A stretch of DNA of 64,000 bases from JBGQOJ01 sp052119585 (lineage in GTDB: Bacteria > Pseudomonadota > Alphaproteobacteria > Rhodobacterales > Rhodobacteraceae), in assembly GCF_052119585.1 (NCBI RefSeq), contig NZ_JBGQOJ010000013.1, positions 36,747 through 100,746 on the forward strand, written 5' to 3'. Shown in pieces: positions 54,700-63,925 of the stretch (positions within the stretch are counted from its first letter, which is position 1; each line of letters begins with the position of its first letter). Made by a program: the position numbers and the translations under genes. The notes beneath the pieces were generated by a model. That model saw nothing but the letters and a program-made list of their open reading frames with translations. It was not told the DNA's origin and did not search any database.

Positions 54700-56940
54700 C
54701 TAGGCGAACCGGATGTGTTTGTTCAGCGGAAGTTCCCGAATGCGCTGACCCGTCGCCGCGAAAATGGCATTTGCCAGCGCCGGCGCGGCGGGCGGCACAG
54801 ATGGCTCTCCCACGCCTTTGATTCGGTCGCTGTTTTCCAGCCCGCGCACCTTTATCAGCGGGGTCTGATACAGGCGCATGCCTTCGAAGTCATGAAAGTT
54901 TGTCTGCTCGATCATTCCGTCGGCATAGGTCAATTCGCCATTCATGGCGTGGCCAAGCCCCCAGATCACCCCGCCCTGCACCTGATTTTCAAAATTCACG
55001 GGGTCCAGCACGCGACCGACCTCCAGCGCGACAAAGACCTTGTCGATCCTGATCCCGTCCGGCGTGTTGGTCACCTCGACCACCTCTGCGACGGGAACGC
55101 CGAACGACAGCGTGAACGCCACGCCACGTCCCCGGTCTGGGCCCATGTCGCTGCCCCAGTCCGACATTTCTGCCACGGCCTCCAGCACTTTGCGGGACGG
55201 ATCGTGCCAGCACAGGCGCAGGCGCTCTTGCATCGGGTCGGCCCCCGCCGCATGGATCAGTTCGTCCAGAAAACTGTCATGAAGAAAGCCGTTGCCCGAC
55301 GCGCCCACCGACCGCCATGAGCTGATCGGCGCCAGCGGCGGCACGCGGTATCCGGTGACGCGGTAGTGCGGAATGCTGAAGGGTTGATCCCACGCCCCCG
55401 CCACAATCGCGACATCGGGGCCGGGAATTGACTGGTTCAGCCGCCCCGTCTGCGAGGCAGAGACAGAGGGGCTGGCGATACCCAGATCATAGGCATGCAC
55501 ATGGCCGTCCTTGACCGCGCCGCGCGCGCGGCTCATCTGGATCGGGCGGGGCACATCGTGGGTCATGTCCTCCTCGCGGGTCCATGTCATCTTGATCGGC
55601 ACGCCCTGATGCGCCATCGCCAGTTCGATCGCCTGCCGGACATAGTCGTCTTCTAACCGGCGGCCAAAGCTGCCCCCGGATATCTGGTTGTGAATGTGGA
55701 TGTTTTCGGCACCCAGCCCGGTCAGATCCTGCGCCGACGCCATCAAGAACAACGGAATCTGTGTGCCGGTCCAGATATCCAGACGCCCGTCTTTCAACTG
55801 GACCACCGCGTTCATCGGTTCCAGCGGGGCATGCGCCAGATAGGGAATGCGGTATTCCGCCTGCACGATTGCGTGGCCGGAAAGGGCGGTCTCGACGTTG
55901 CCTTCATCTTTGAACCGGCTGTCCTGCCGATCATCGGTGAATGATGCGCCGACGTCATCCCACATGGCCGCCATATCGGCGGGATAGGTGGCCGGCCCCC
56001 AGTCGAACGTGATGTCCCCCGCCGCCCTGAAGGCGCGCCAGGTGTTATCCGCGATCACCCCGACGCCGCCCGTGACCGGCACCACCTTCAGAACACCGCG
56101 CGCGCCGGTTGCGGCACTGGCATCATAGCCCGTCATCGCCCCGCCGATGCGCGGGTTGGTGCGCACCGTGGCGTAGACCATGCCCGCCATCCTCAGGTCG
56201 ATGCCGTAGGTGGCCGTGCCCGTCACCTTGGGCAGCATGTCGATCCGCAGCATCGGTTTGCCCAGATAGCGCCATTCCGCCTCGGGTTTCAGTGCGACGC
56301 CGGAGGGCGGATCAATGGTCGCGGCGATGCCGGCCAGCGTGGCATAGCCAAGCGCCGTGCCATCGGGCAGCAGCACAAAGCCGTCTTTGGTTGTCAGTTC
56401 GGTGCGCGCGATGCCGCTGTGCTGTGCGGCCGCCAGCAGCAGAACCTCGCGGGCGGTTGCGCCTGCGACCCGCAGCTTTTCATAGGCATCCGGCACGGTG
56501 CTGGACCCGCCGGTAATCTGAAGGCCCATGAATTTCCCGATCACATCCCCGAAGGCACGCGCATTCTTGGCGACGAACCCATCGCTGGTCGCGGCTATGG
56601 GAAAGCCTTCGGCGGCGACGGCACCATTGTAATAGGCGGGGCTTGGCACGCCGGGATCAACGCGGATGTCGCCCCATGCGATGTCCAGTTCCTCGGCCAG
56701 CAGGGCGGCCTGCACCGAATAGGCCCCCTGCCCCAGATCGGCGCGGGGTGTGATCAGCGTGACACCTTGCGCATTGATCAGCACATAGGGCGTCAGCGCG
56801 GCCTCGCCCGCACCCAGATCCTTTAGCAAGGGGTTGGCGGCGGGTGTCTTGTAGGCATAGACGCCAAACACGACGCCCCCCGCCACAGCGGCAGAGCCGA
56901 TAAGGAAGCTGCGGCGTGCGATGGTTCCAATGCGGCTCAT
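54700..56940 (-). CDS. molybdenum hydroxylase large subunit (isoquinoline 1-oxidoreductase beta/IorB-like)
   Basis: 746 residues. The N-terminus has a twin-arginine signal (ARRSFLIGSAAVAGG), so the folded enzyme is exported to the periplasm, as known for IorB-type aldehyde or N-heterocycle dehydrogenases. Molybdopterin-binding text includes SGGSFGRRLEDDYVRQAIEL, ISSWRSVGASGNGFLHDSFL and FENQVQGGVIWGLGHAMNGE. It has one large chain, without a FAD subunit, typical of this branch, which passes electrons on to a cytochrome. It starts one base after the small subunit stop. Substrate unknown. Confidence 0.92.
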   Translation of the reverse strand: MSRIGTIARRSFLIGSAAVAGGVVFGVYAYKTPAANPLLKDLGAGEAALTPYVLINAQGVTLITPRADLGQGAYSVQAALLAEELDIAWGDIRVDPGVPSPAYYNGAVAAEGFPIAATSDGFVAKNARAFGDVIGKFMGLQITGGSSTVPDAYEKLRVAGATAREVLLLAAAQHSGIARTELTTKDGFVLLPDGTALGYATLAGIAATIDPPSGVALKPEAEWRYLGKPMLRIDMLPKVTGTATYGIDLRMAGMVYATVRTNPRIGGAMTGYDASAATGARGVLKVVPVTGGVGVIADNTWRAFRAAGDITFDWGPATYPADMAAMWDDVGASFTDDRQDSRFKDEGNVETALSGHAIVQAEYRIPYLAHAPLEPMNAVVQLKDGRLDIWTGTQIPLFLMASAQDLTGLGAENIHIHNQISGGSFGRRLEDDYVRQAIELAMAHQGVPIKMTWTREEDMTHDVPRPIQMSRARGAVKDGHVHAYDLGIASPSVSASQTGRLNQSIPGPDVAIVAGAWDQPFSIPHYRVTGYRVPPLAPISSWRSVGASGNGFLHDSFLDELIHAAGADPMQERLRLCWHDPSRKVLEAVAEMSDWGSDMGPDRGRGVAFTLSFGVPVAEVVEVTNTPDGIRIDKVFVALEVGRVLDPVNFENQVQGGVIWGLGHAMNGELTYADGMIEQTNFHDFEGMRLYQTPLIKVRGLENSDRIKGVGEPSVPPAAPALANAIFAATGQRIRELPLNKHIRFA

Positions 56941-56941
56941 C

Positions 56942-57400
56942 CTAGGCCTCCTTCAGCTTGAGGGCTGCGGTTTTGACCGCAGCGCGGATGCGTGGGTAGG
57001 TGCCGCAGCGGCACAGGTTCGCGGACATTGCCTGATCTATATCCTCGTCCGTTGGGCTGCTATTGGTGGCCAGAAAGGCCGCCGCTGTCATGATCTGGCC
57101 TGACTGGCAGTATCCGCATTGCGCGACCTGATGCTCGGCCCAGGCTGCCTGGACCGCATGCAACGCCGTGGCGCTGCCAAGTCCCTCAATTGTGGTGACC
57201 GCACCGTCGACATCGCCCACCGGAACCGAACAGGACCGCACGGCGACGCCGTCGATATGCACAGTGCAGGCGCCGCAATAGGCGATCCCGCAGCCATATT
57301 TCGGCCCGGTGATCCCCAGTTCGTCGCGCAACACCCACAGCAGTGGCATATCGGGTTCGACATCCACGTCGAAAGCTTTTTCATTCACGGTCAACTGCAT
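56942..57400 (-). CDS. molybdenum hydroxylase [2Fe-2S] small subunit (IorA-like)
   Basis: 152 residues with two iron-sulfur clusters. The plant-type cluster uses C37, C42, C45 and C57 ([23 protein letters not shown]). The second uses C95, C98, C130 and C132 ([20 protein letters not shown]). It has no signal peptide and is probably carried across the membrane by the large subunit's twin-arginine signal. First gene of the pair. The divergent AraC gene and the repeat operators in between suggest regulated, substrate-induced expression. Confidence 0.94.
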   Translation of the reverse strand: MQLTVNEKAFDVDVEPDMPLLWVLRDELGITGPKYGCGIAYCGACTVHIDGVAVRSCSVPVGDVDGAVTTIEGLGSATALHAVQAAWAEHQVAQCGYCQSGQIMTAAAFLATNSSPTDEDIDQAMSANLCRCGTYPRIRAAVKTAALKLKEA

Positions 57401-57469
57401 CTGATGTCTCCGGTTTTGCCTGTGCTATAGGTTGCACTTAGCGAGAGGCCAGCGTGATTATAAGTCGCA

Positions 57470-57526
57470 GATCGCGCCAAACAACTAACTGATCGCGCCA
57501 AACAGCAATTGACAGATGGCGCGATT
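57470..57526. promoter_or_regulatory. probable AraC-type operator, three sites
   Basis: GATCGCGCCAAACA occurs at 57470-57483 and again at 57491-57504, exactly 21 bases apart (two DNA turns). A third, inverted copy of its core (TGGCGCGATT) is at 57517-57526. The site is between the oxidoreductase pair and its likely AraC regulator. Confidence 0.75.
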
Positions 57527-57583
57527 CACCCCGCAATGTCACAAGGTCGCATTAAGACAGCATCACGGGCGAACACCAAAAAT

Positions 57584-58582
57584 ATGGCACACAAGGACCA
57601 ATATCTGGTCGCGACAACGATCCGGCAGCTTTGCGCGGTGTTGAGACTGTCGCCAGACCGTGTTCTGCGCCGCGCAGGTCTGCCCGCCGATTATCTTGAA
57701 AACGAGCGGAAAGGCATCCCCGCCAGTCAGGTTTTCCACGTCTGGGATGCCGTCGAGGAAGAGGCAAAACGCCCTGATCTACCGCTGCATCTGGGTCAGG
57801 CTATGGCCAACGGACCATTTGCAACGCCACTTTTTGCCTTTTCGTGCAGCCCAGATGTCCGGACGGGATTGACGCGCCTGTCCCTGTTCAAGCCTTTGAT
57901 CGCGCCGATCATACTGCATCTGGAACCACACCCCGACAGGCTGGATATATCGTTCTCGTCCCTTGATCCCGATCATCCCCTGCCACCGGGTTTCGCGGTG
58001 TTCGAACTGGTGTATTTTCTGGAAACCACCCGCAGCCTTACGGCAGAACGCATCATACCGCTTGCCGTGGGCCAGCCGGTTTTCATGGCGGATCAGGCGG
58101 TCTTTGATGCGTTCTACGGGACTACGGCGCAGATTTCCGTCCGTCCGATGCTCAGCCTGGCACGTGCCGATGCGGACCGTCCGCTTGTCTCGCAGAACGC
58201 GGCGTTCTGGGCCGGTTTCGAACCGGAACTGCAACGCCAGCTTGCCGATAAGCAGATTGAAAACACCACGCCAGAACGGGTAAGGCAGACCCTGCTGGAG
58301 CTTCTTCCAAGCGGTCGCACGACGGCGGAAGACGTCAGCAAGGCGCTTGGTCTCGGCAAACGAAGCCTGCAACGCCATTTGCACCGCGACGGGGAAAGCT
58401 TTCAATCCATACTGGATTGCACGCGGTCCGATCTGGCGCTGCATTACTTGTCGGACGACCAGATCGGCATTGCTGAAATCTCTTATCTGTTGGGCTACCG
58501 CGACCCCAATTCATTTTACCGCGCATTTCAGGGATGGACAGGACTGACCCCGCAACAGGCCCGCAGGCGTAAACGCGCCTGA
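57584..58582 (+). CDS. AraC-family transcriptional regulator
   Basis: 332 residues from the ATG at 57584 (MAHKDQYLVATTIRQLCAVL). An ATG at 57536 would add 16 residues inside the operator-flanking region. The N-terminal arabinose-binding-like domain of the OruR type (SPDRVLRRAGLPADYLENERKGI) is followed by the C-terminal double helix-turn-helix (TTAEDVSKALGLGKRSLQRHL, IGIAEISYLLGYRDPNSFYRAF). It probably activates the divergent molybdenum hydroxylase operon, and the three-site operator lies upstream of its own start as well. Confidence 0.92.
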   Translation: MAHKDQYLVATTIRQLCAVLRLSPDRVLRRAGLPADYLENERKGIPASQVFHVWDAVEEEAKRPDLPLHLGQAMANGPFATPLFAFSCSPDVRTGLTRLSLFKPLIAPIILHLEPHPDRLDISFSSLDPDHPLPPGFAVFELVYFLETTRSLTAERIIPLAVGQPVFMADQAVFDAFYGTTAQISVRPMLSLARADADRPLVSQNAAFWAGFEPELQRQLADKQIENTTPERVRQTLLELLPSGRTTAEDVSKALGLGKRSLQRHLHRDGESFQSILDCTRSDLALHYLSDDQIGIAEISYLLGYRDPNSFYRAFQGWTGLTPQQARRRKRA

Positions 58583-58731
58583 CCAGCGCCCTGCACCGCG
58601 CACCGCCAAAGCATTGCGCCGCATCACAAACGATTGACCTGACGCAGCCGTTGCTTGCGCGGGATCATGTGAAAGTGCTTATTGCGCGGACCTTGCCAAG
58701 CCACCAACCGGGAGCCACGCCGACATGTCCG

Positions 58732-59364
58732 ATGCCGACCACGGGCCAAACCATGCTTGACCGACACCTGCTGCCGCTTGTCAAAAGGGCGCTGCGTCCG
58801 GTGGCGCGTGCCTGTGTGACACGGGGTATCAGTGCAGACAGCGTCACCATTGCGGGGTTCATACTGGGGATGCTGGCGGTTCCGGCGCTGGCGGCGGGGC
58901 TTTACAAGACCGCGCTTGTCCTGATCGCGCTGAACCGCATCGCAGACGGCCTTGACGGAGAAGTGGCCCGCATGACCACCCCCACCGCGCGGGGTGCGTT
59001 TCTGGACATCGCGCTTGATTTCTTCTTTTATGCGGCAATTCCCTTGGGCTTTGCCCTGGCCGATCCTGCCGGCAATGCCCTGCCCGCCGCCGTTCTGATC
59101 ACCAGCTTTGTCGGCACCGGTTCCAGCTTTCTGGCCTTTGCCGCAATCGCGGCCCAGCGCGGCCTGACCGCCGCCGAGTACCCGACCAAGGGTATTTACT
59201 ATCTGGGCGGCTTGACCGAGGGCGCCGAAACCATCGCGCTGTTCGTCGCCATGTGCCTTTGGCCCGGCCTTTTTGCCCCGCTTGCCCTGATCTTTGCCGC
59301 CGCCTGCCTGTTGACGACGGCTTTGCGATGGCATCAGGGCTGGCACGCCTTCAAAACCGATTGA
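58732..59364 (+). CDS. CDP-alcohol phosphatidyltransferase family protein (YnjF-like)
   Basis: 210 residues if started at the ATG at 58732; other in-frame starts lie at 58723 and 58753, so the N-terminus is uncertain. It has six or so transmembrane helices and the family motif spread over RIADGLDGEVARMTTPTARG and AFLDIALDFFFY, that is D-x2-DG-x2-AR-x8-G-x3-D-x3-D, which coordinates metal and CDP-lipid. It could transfer a phosphatidyl group or similar. In E. coli the relative ynjF sits beside ynjBCD; the same genes follow here in one strand direction. Confidence 0.88.
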   Translation: MPTTGQTMLDRHLLPLVKRALRPVARACVTRGISADSVTIAGFILGMLAVPALAAGLYKTALVLIALNRIADGLDGEVARMTTPTARGAFLDIALDFFFYAAIPLGFALADPAGNALPAAVLITSFVGTGSSFLAFAAIAAQRGLTAAEYPTKGIYYLGGLTEGAETIALFVAMCLWPGLFAPLALIFAAACLLTTALRWHQGWHAFKTD

Positions 59365-59387
59365 TATCAACCAACAAAGGATCACCT

Positions 59388-60572
59388 ATGCGCCTTCCCC
59401 TGATTGCCACGCTGGCCATGACACTGGCCACCCCCGCCCTTGCCGACTGGCAGCAGACGCTGGACGCCGCCAAAGGCCAGACCGTGTTTTTCAACGCATG
59501 GGGCGGCGACGAGCGCACCAATGCCTTTATCGCCTGGGTCGACACGCAGGTGTCTGAAAAATACGGTGTGCATGTGCAGCAGGTCAAACTGTCCGACACT
59601 GCCGAGGCCGTAACGCGTGTGATTTCGGAAAAGGCCGCAGGCAAGACTGACAATGGGTCGGTCGACCTGATCTGGATCAATGGCCCGAATTTTCTGTCGA
59701 TGAAGGAGCAAGGCCTTTTGTTCGGGCCGTTCGTGGCCGAAATGCCCAACGCCAGATACCTTGATCTGTCGCCTACCTCTGCGGCATCGGTCGATTTCAC
59801 AGTGCCGGTCGAGGGCATGGAATCCCCGTGGCGGCTGGCCAAATTCGTGTTCAACTATGACAGCGCCCGAGTGATGGAACCGCCGCGCAGCATCGACGCC
59901 TTTCTGGCGTGGTCCAAGGCGAACCCGGGCCGCTTCACCCACCCTGCGGTCAGCAATTACATGGGCGCCACGTTCCTGAAACAGGCGCTGATCGAACTGG
60001 CCCCTGACGCGTCCGTCCTGCAAAAGCCGGTCACCGACGCGACCTTCGACGCCACGGTTGCCCCGCTTTGGGCCTGGTATGACGACCTGCGCCCGACCCT
60101 GTGGCGCGGCGGAGAGACCTTCCCCGAAAACGGATCGGTTCTACAACAGATGCTGAACGACGGCGAGATCGACATCTCGATGGCCTTCGACCCGGCCAGC
60201 GCCGCCGCCGCGATCGAACAGGGCCTGCTGCCTGAAACCGTGCGCACCTATGCGCTGGATGGCGGCAGTATCGGCAACATCAGCTTTGTCGCGATCCCCT
60301 TCAACGCCGCCAACGCCGAAGGCGCACAGGTCGTCGCGAATTTCCTTCTGGAACCGGCGACACAGGCCCACGCGCAGGACATCACCGTCATGGGCAGCTT
60401 TTCGGTCCTCGACCCGGCCAAACTGGGCGATGATGACAAGGCGCTGTTCGCCGCCCTGCCGTCCTCTCCCGCCTTGCCCACGAACGAGGATCTGGGCGCG
60501 ACCCTGTTGGAACCCCACGCCAGCTGGATGACCCGCCTGACCGAGGCCTGGGCGGAACGCTATACCAAATGA
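59388..60572 (+). CDS. ABC transporter substrate-binding protein (YnjB-like)
   Basis: 394 residues from the ATG at 59388 with an AAGGATC site and a signal peptide (RLPLIATLAMTLATPALA, then DWQQTLDAA). Type II periplasmic-binding fold; TVFFNAWGGDERTNAFIAWV, SVDLIWINGPNFLSMKEQG and WRLAKFVFNYDS are typical of the YnjB family. The ligand is not known. It shares its stop with the permease start by four bases. The ynjF-like gene lies 23 bases upstream. Confidence 0.92.
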   Translation: MRLPLIATLAMTLATPALADWQQTLDAAKGQTVFFNAWGGDERTNAFIAWVDTQVSEKYGVHVQQVKLSDTAEAVTRVISEKAAGKTDNGSVDLIWINGPNFLSMKEQGLLFGPFVAEMPNARYLDLSPTSAASVDFTVPVEGMESPWRLAKFVFNYDSARVMEPPRSIDAFLAWSKANPGRFTHPAVSNYMGATFLKQALIELAPDASVLQKPVTDATFDATVAPLWAWYDDLRPTLWRGGETFPENGSVLQQMLNDGEIDISMAFDPASAAAAIEQGLLPETVRTYALDGGSIGNISFVAIPFNAANAEGAQVVANFLLEPATQAHAQDITVMGSFSVLDPAKLGDDDKALFAALPSSPALPTNEDLGATLLEPHASWMTRLTEAWAERYTK

Positions 60573-62278
60573 GGCCAACCGACGGCCAAACTCTTCGTCT
60601 GGCCGTACTGGCACTGGTGATGGGCGGGCTTGTCCTGCCCATTGCGGCGGGCCTGTGGGAAACGGGCCGCGCGGCGTTCGGCATCTTGCCCGCCATCGGG
60701 GAAACCACGCTGTCGCTTGACCCTTGGCGCAGGCTGGCCGGTCTGCCGGGGTTTGTCACAAGCCTGCGGCTGACGGTCTTTGTCGGCCTCGCGTCGACCC
60801 TGCTTTCCCTTGCGCTTGCCACCGGATTTTGTGCTGCCGTTCACGGGCGCCTGTCGCAACAGGCGGGCGCACGGATGCTGACGCCGTTTCTGGCCGCCCC
60901 CCATGCCGCCATCGCCATCGGGCTTGCGTTCCTGATCGCGCCCTCGGGGTGGTTGTCGCGGCTAGTCAGCCCCTGGGCTACCGGCTGGCAGGTGCCGCCC
61001 GACATCGCCACGGTGAACGATGTCTGGGGCCTGTCGCTGATCCTTGGGCTTATGGTCAAAGAGGTGCCGTTTTTCCTGTTGGTGATCCTTGCCGCCCTTG
61101 GCCAGTTGCCGGTGCGCCAGCATCTTGCAGCCGCGCGCGCGCTTGGATACGGGCGCGGGGTGGCGTGGATCAAGGTGATCATGCCGCAGGTCTATCCACT
61201 GATCCGCCTGCCGATCTACATCGTGCTGGCCTTTGCCCTGTCCGTGGTGGATGTGGCGATCATCCTTGGCCCATCGAACCCGCCTGTGCTGGCGGTTGCG
61301 GTCACGCGGTGGTTCACCGCACCCGACACATCGCTGATCCTGCCCGCCTCTGCCGCCGCGATCCTGCAAACGGGTCTGGTTGTCGCGGGCATCGCCCTGT
61401 GGGCACTGGCAGAGCGGGCCATCGCCCTGCCGGGCCGCTGGTGGATCAGGCGCGGCGGGCGCGGCGTGTCGGCGGAACCGGGGCTGTGGGCCGCAAGTGC
61501 CGCGACGATCACGCTGATGATGCTGGGCGGGCTTGCCCTGATCGGCCTGCTGGTCTGGTCCGTCGCATGGCGCTGGCCCTTTCCCGAACCCCTGCCCACG
61601 CAATTCTCGGTCAGGGTCTGGTCCAACCCCGCAGGCGGATGGGGCAAGGCGCTGCAAAACACCGCGCTGATCGGCATAGCCTCGACCGCCGCCTCGCTGA
61701 CCCTTGCCATCGCCTGGCTAGAGGGCGAGGACCGCGCCGGACTGACCCGCGCCCGCTGGGCCGCCGCATTGATCTATCTGCCGCTGCTGATCCCGCAGAT
61801 CGCGTTTCTTTACGGGCTGAACACCGTGTTCCTGCGGGCGGGCCTGTCCAGTGGCACAACCGCCGTGATCTGGGCGCAATCGCTGTTCGTCTTTCCCTAT
61901 GTCATGATCGCCCTGTCCGACCCGTGGCGCGCGCTGGACCCGCGCCTGATCCGCGCGGGTGCCGCCCTTGGCGCCTCACCCTTGCGCCGCCTTGTGACCC
62001 TGAAACTGCCGATCCTGCTGCGCCCGATCCTGACCTCCGCTGCCATCGGCTTTGCCGTCTCAGTCGCGCAATACCTGCCGACGCTGTTCCTGGGTGCGGG
62101 CCGCGTGGCGACCCTGACAACCGAGGCCGTCACGCTCTCCTCCGGCTCTGACCGCAGGGTCGTGGGCACCTACGCGGTGTTGCAGGCCGCCCTGCCCTTT
62201 GCCGCCTATGCCGCGGCCCTGCTGCTGCCCGCCCTGATCCACCGCAACCGCCGCGACCTGAACGGAGCGCATCCATGA
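60569..62278 (+). CDS. ABC transporter permease, two fused halves (YnjC-like)
   Basis: 569 residues, two permease domains in one chain with about 12 helices, as in thiamine and iron transporters of the ThiP/FbpB type. EAA-like motifs occur in both halves: LAAARALGYGRGVAWIKVIMP and RAGAALGASPLRRLVTLKLP. It overlaps both neighbours by four bases (ATGA), giving a strict B-C-D order as in the ynjBCD operon. Confidence 0.92.
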   Translation: MRPTDGQTLRLAVLALVMGGLVLPIAAGLWETGRAAFGILPAIGETTLSLDPWRRLAGLPGFVTSLRLTVFVGLASTLLSLALATGFCAAVHGRLSQQAGARMLTPFLAAPHAAIAIGLAFLIAPSGWLSRLVSPWATGWQVPPDIATVNDVWGLSLILGLMVKEVPFFLLVILAALGQLPVRQHLAAARALGYGRGVAWIKVIMPQVYPLIRLPIYIVLAFALSVVDVAIILGPSNPPVLAVAVTRWFTAPDTSLILPASAAAILQTGLVVAGIALWALAERAIALPGRWWIRRGGRGVSAEPGLWAASAATITLMMLGGLALIGLLVWSVAWRWPFPEPLPTQFSVRVWSNPAGGWGKALQNTALIGIASTAASLTLAIAWLEGEDRAGLTRARWAAALIYLPLLIPQIAFLYGLNTVFLRAGLSSGTTAVIWAQSLFVFPYVMIALSDPWRALDPRLIRAGAALGASPLRRLVTLKLPILLRPILTSAAIGFAVSVAQYLPTLFLGAGRVATLTTEAVTLSSGSDRRVVGTYAVLQAALPFAAYAAALLLPALIHRNRRDLNGAHP

Positions 62279-62913
62279 CCACGCTAGACCTGACCCGCGT
62301 GACCATCACGCCGAAAGGCGCCGCAACCCCACTGTTCCCGCCGCTCAGCCTGTCGGTTCCGGCGGGGCAGATCGTCACCGTCATGGGGGCCTCGGGTGTC
62401 GGGAAATCGACGCTGCTGGACTATGTCGGCGGCCACCTGACGGCGGGGTTCCACGCGACGGGGGGCGTCACGCTGGGCGGGCAGGACATGACCCGCCTGC
62501 ACGCCGAGGCGCGGCGCATCGGCATCCTGTTTCAGGACGCGCTGATGTTCCCGCATCTGTCGGTGGGCGACAATCTGGCGTTCGGGCTGCGGGCGCATGT
62601 GCGAGGCCGCGCCGCCCGTCGCGCCGCCGTGGACGCGGCACTGGAACAGGCGGGGCTTGCGGGTTTTGCGATGCGCGACCCCGCCACGCTATCGGGCGGG
62701 CAAAGGGCGCGGGCAGCGTTGATGCGCACCCTGCTGGCCGAACCCGCCGCCCTGCTGCTGGACGAGCCGTTCTCGAAGCTGGACACCGATCTGCGCGAAG
62801 ACGTCCGCGGTTTCGTCTTTGACCACATCCGCGCCCGCGCCATCCCCGTCCTGATGGTCACCCACGACGCCAGCGACGCCAAGGCCGCAGGGGGAGAGGT
62901 TGTGGTGTTGTGA
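62275..62913 (+). CDS. ABC transporter ATP-binding protein (YnjD-like)
   Basis: 212-residue ATPase. Walker A is VMGASGVGKSTLLDY, the signature LSGGQRARAALMRTLL and Walker B ALLLDEPFSKLDTD, followed by the His of VTHDASDAKA. It drives the fused permease upstream. The gene is at the edge of the GC-rich backbone: the next gene, on the other strand and AT-richer, ends only 18 bases away. Confidence 0.93.
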   Translation: MTTLDLTRVTITPKGAATPLFPPLSLSVPAGQIVTVMGASGVGKSTLLDYVGGHLTAGFHATGGVTLGGQDMTRLHAEARRIGILFQDALMFPHLSVGDNLAFGLRAHVRGRAARRAAVDAALEQAGLAGFAMRDPATLSGGQRARAALMRTLLAEPAALLLDEPFSKLDTDLREDVRGFVFDHIRARAIPVLMVTHDASDAKAAGGEVVVL

Positions 62914-62931
62914 GGGGGGGGCGTAGACTAT

Positions 62932-63876
62932 TTAAAAGAAAACTGATTTACTACTCTTGGATGCAATTTTCTTAACTCGTCCACCATCAGAATCTTGTTG
63001 TAGCTCTCCTTCGCTGACAATTTCAAGTATACGCTTTGACGCACCTTCAATATTTGAAGTGTCTAGCACCATTTGAATGCAGGTGCCACTAAACCTCCAA
63101 TCATGACGTGTCTTTGTCGTGCCTTTACATGTAAGTCCAGCGGTTCCACTTATAATACGGAAGCGCCCGCGTTCAGCAAAAAAACTGCTGGTTACGTAAA
63201 GACCAAATCCAGAGTTTCTCCATTGCTCATCCTGATATTTCATTTCAGTTTCGGACACTCCAGAAACTCCTGGCTTTATTGCCTCGAGAAGCGCCAATTT
63301 GTCATCTGCTACCACAATCCCAGAACCTGAGAGTGTTGCTCTAATGCCAACCCCAGTATCGAATAAAACAATTTCAGCCAATGATTTAGCAGGCCAATAT
63401 TGTCCGAAAATAACTAGCGAGTTTCCCAAACTGTGTTCTGCCGAATTCCTCATCATTTCACGAAGTGAATACTGGATTGCAGAAAAAAGGTCGCCGCGCT
63501 GCTGTTGAGTTAGAATGCGAGCAAGTTCTGTTGATTTTTCCTCAACAATTTCAGCATATGGTCGCCCTGCGGATGCTTCACGCAGTTTGTTTAGATCAAC
63601 CACTTGGATAGGGATATAGTTAGCTGAACCTAAGGCTTGACCGGGGCTATTACCCCGATCAAAACCAATGAACCGAAATAAACCGATATGATCTGCGTAT
63701 CCACGAAACTCACCTTTCTGAGAACGTGCTGTGATTTTTAAGTAATTATTATTTTTAAAAAGCAACCTAATTTCACAACCTAAAAGCAACATTGGCAATG
63801 GCTCTCCAAAACTACAATTGGTAAAATCAAATTCACAAGACTCATATTTCGAAAGATCTAAGATGCCAAGTTTCAT
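62932..63876 (-). CDS. GHKL-type ATP-binding domain protein, probably acquired
   Basis: 314 residues from the ATG at 63876 (MKLGILDLSKYES); a TTG two codons earlier also fits. The C-terminal half has the GHKL (HSP90/MutL/histidine kinase) ATP-site motifs: N box SLREMMRNSAEHSLGNS, G1 LFDTGVGIRATLSG and G2 NSGFGLYVTSSFF, with a final FSGTCIQMVLD strand. There is no kinase dimerisation helix or MutL domain. The N-terminal half (about 110 residues) is unrecognised. Base composition is far lower in GC than all other genes here, and codon use differs. Similar lone GHKL proteins appear in accessory islands. Function unknown. Confidence 0.82.
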   Translation of the reverse strand: MKLGILDLSKYESCEFDFTNCSFGEPLPMLLLGCEIRLLFKNNNYLKITARSQKGEFRGYADHIGLFRFIGFDRGNSPGQALGSANYIPIQVVDLNKLREASAGRPYAEIVEEKSTELARILTQQQRGDLFSAIQYSLREMMRNSAEHSLGNSLVIFGQYWPAKSLAEIVLFDTGVGIRATLSGSGIVVADDKLALLEAIKPGVSGVSETEMKYQDEQWRNSGFGLYVTSSFFAERGRFRIISGTAGLTCKGTTKTRHDWRFSGTCIQMVLDTSNIEGASKRILEIVSEGELQQDSDGGRVKKIASKSSKSVFF

Positions 63877-63925
63877 ACCCAAAATTTCTGTAACGCTCGT
63901 AAGTCTGCGCGGTACAACTACTTTA

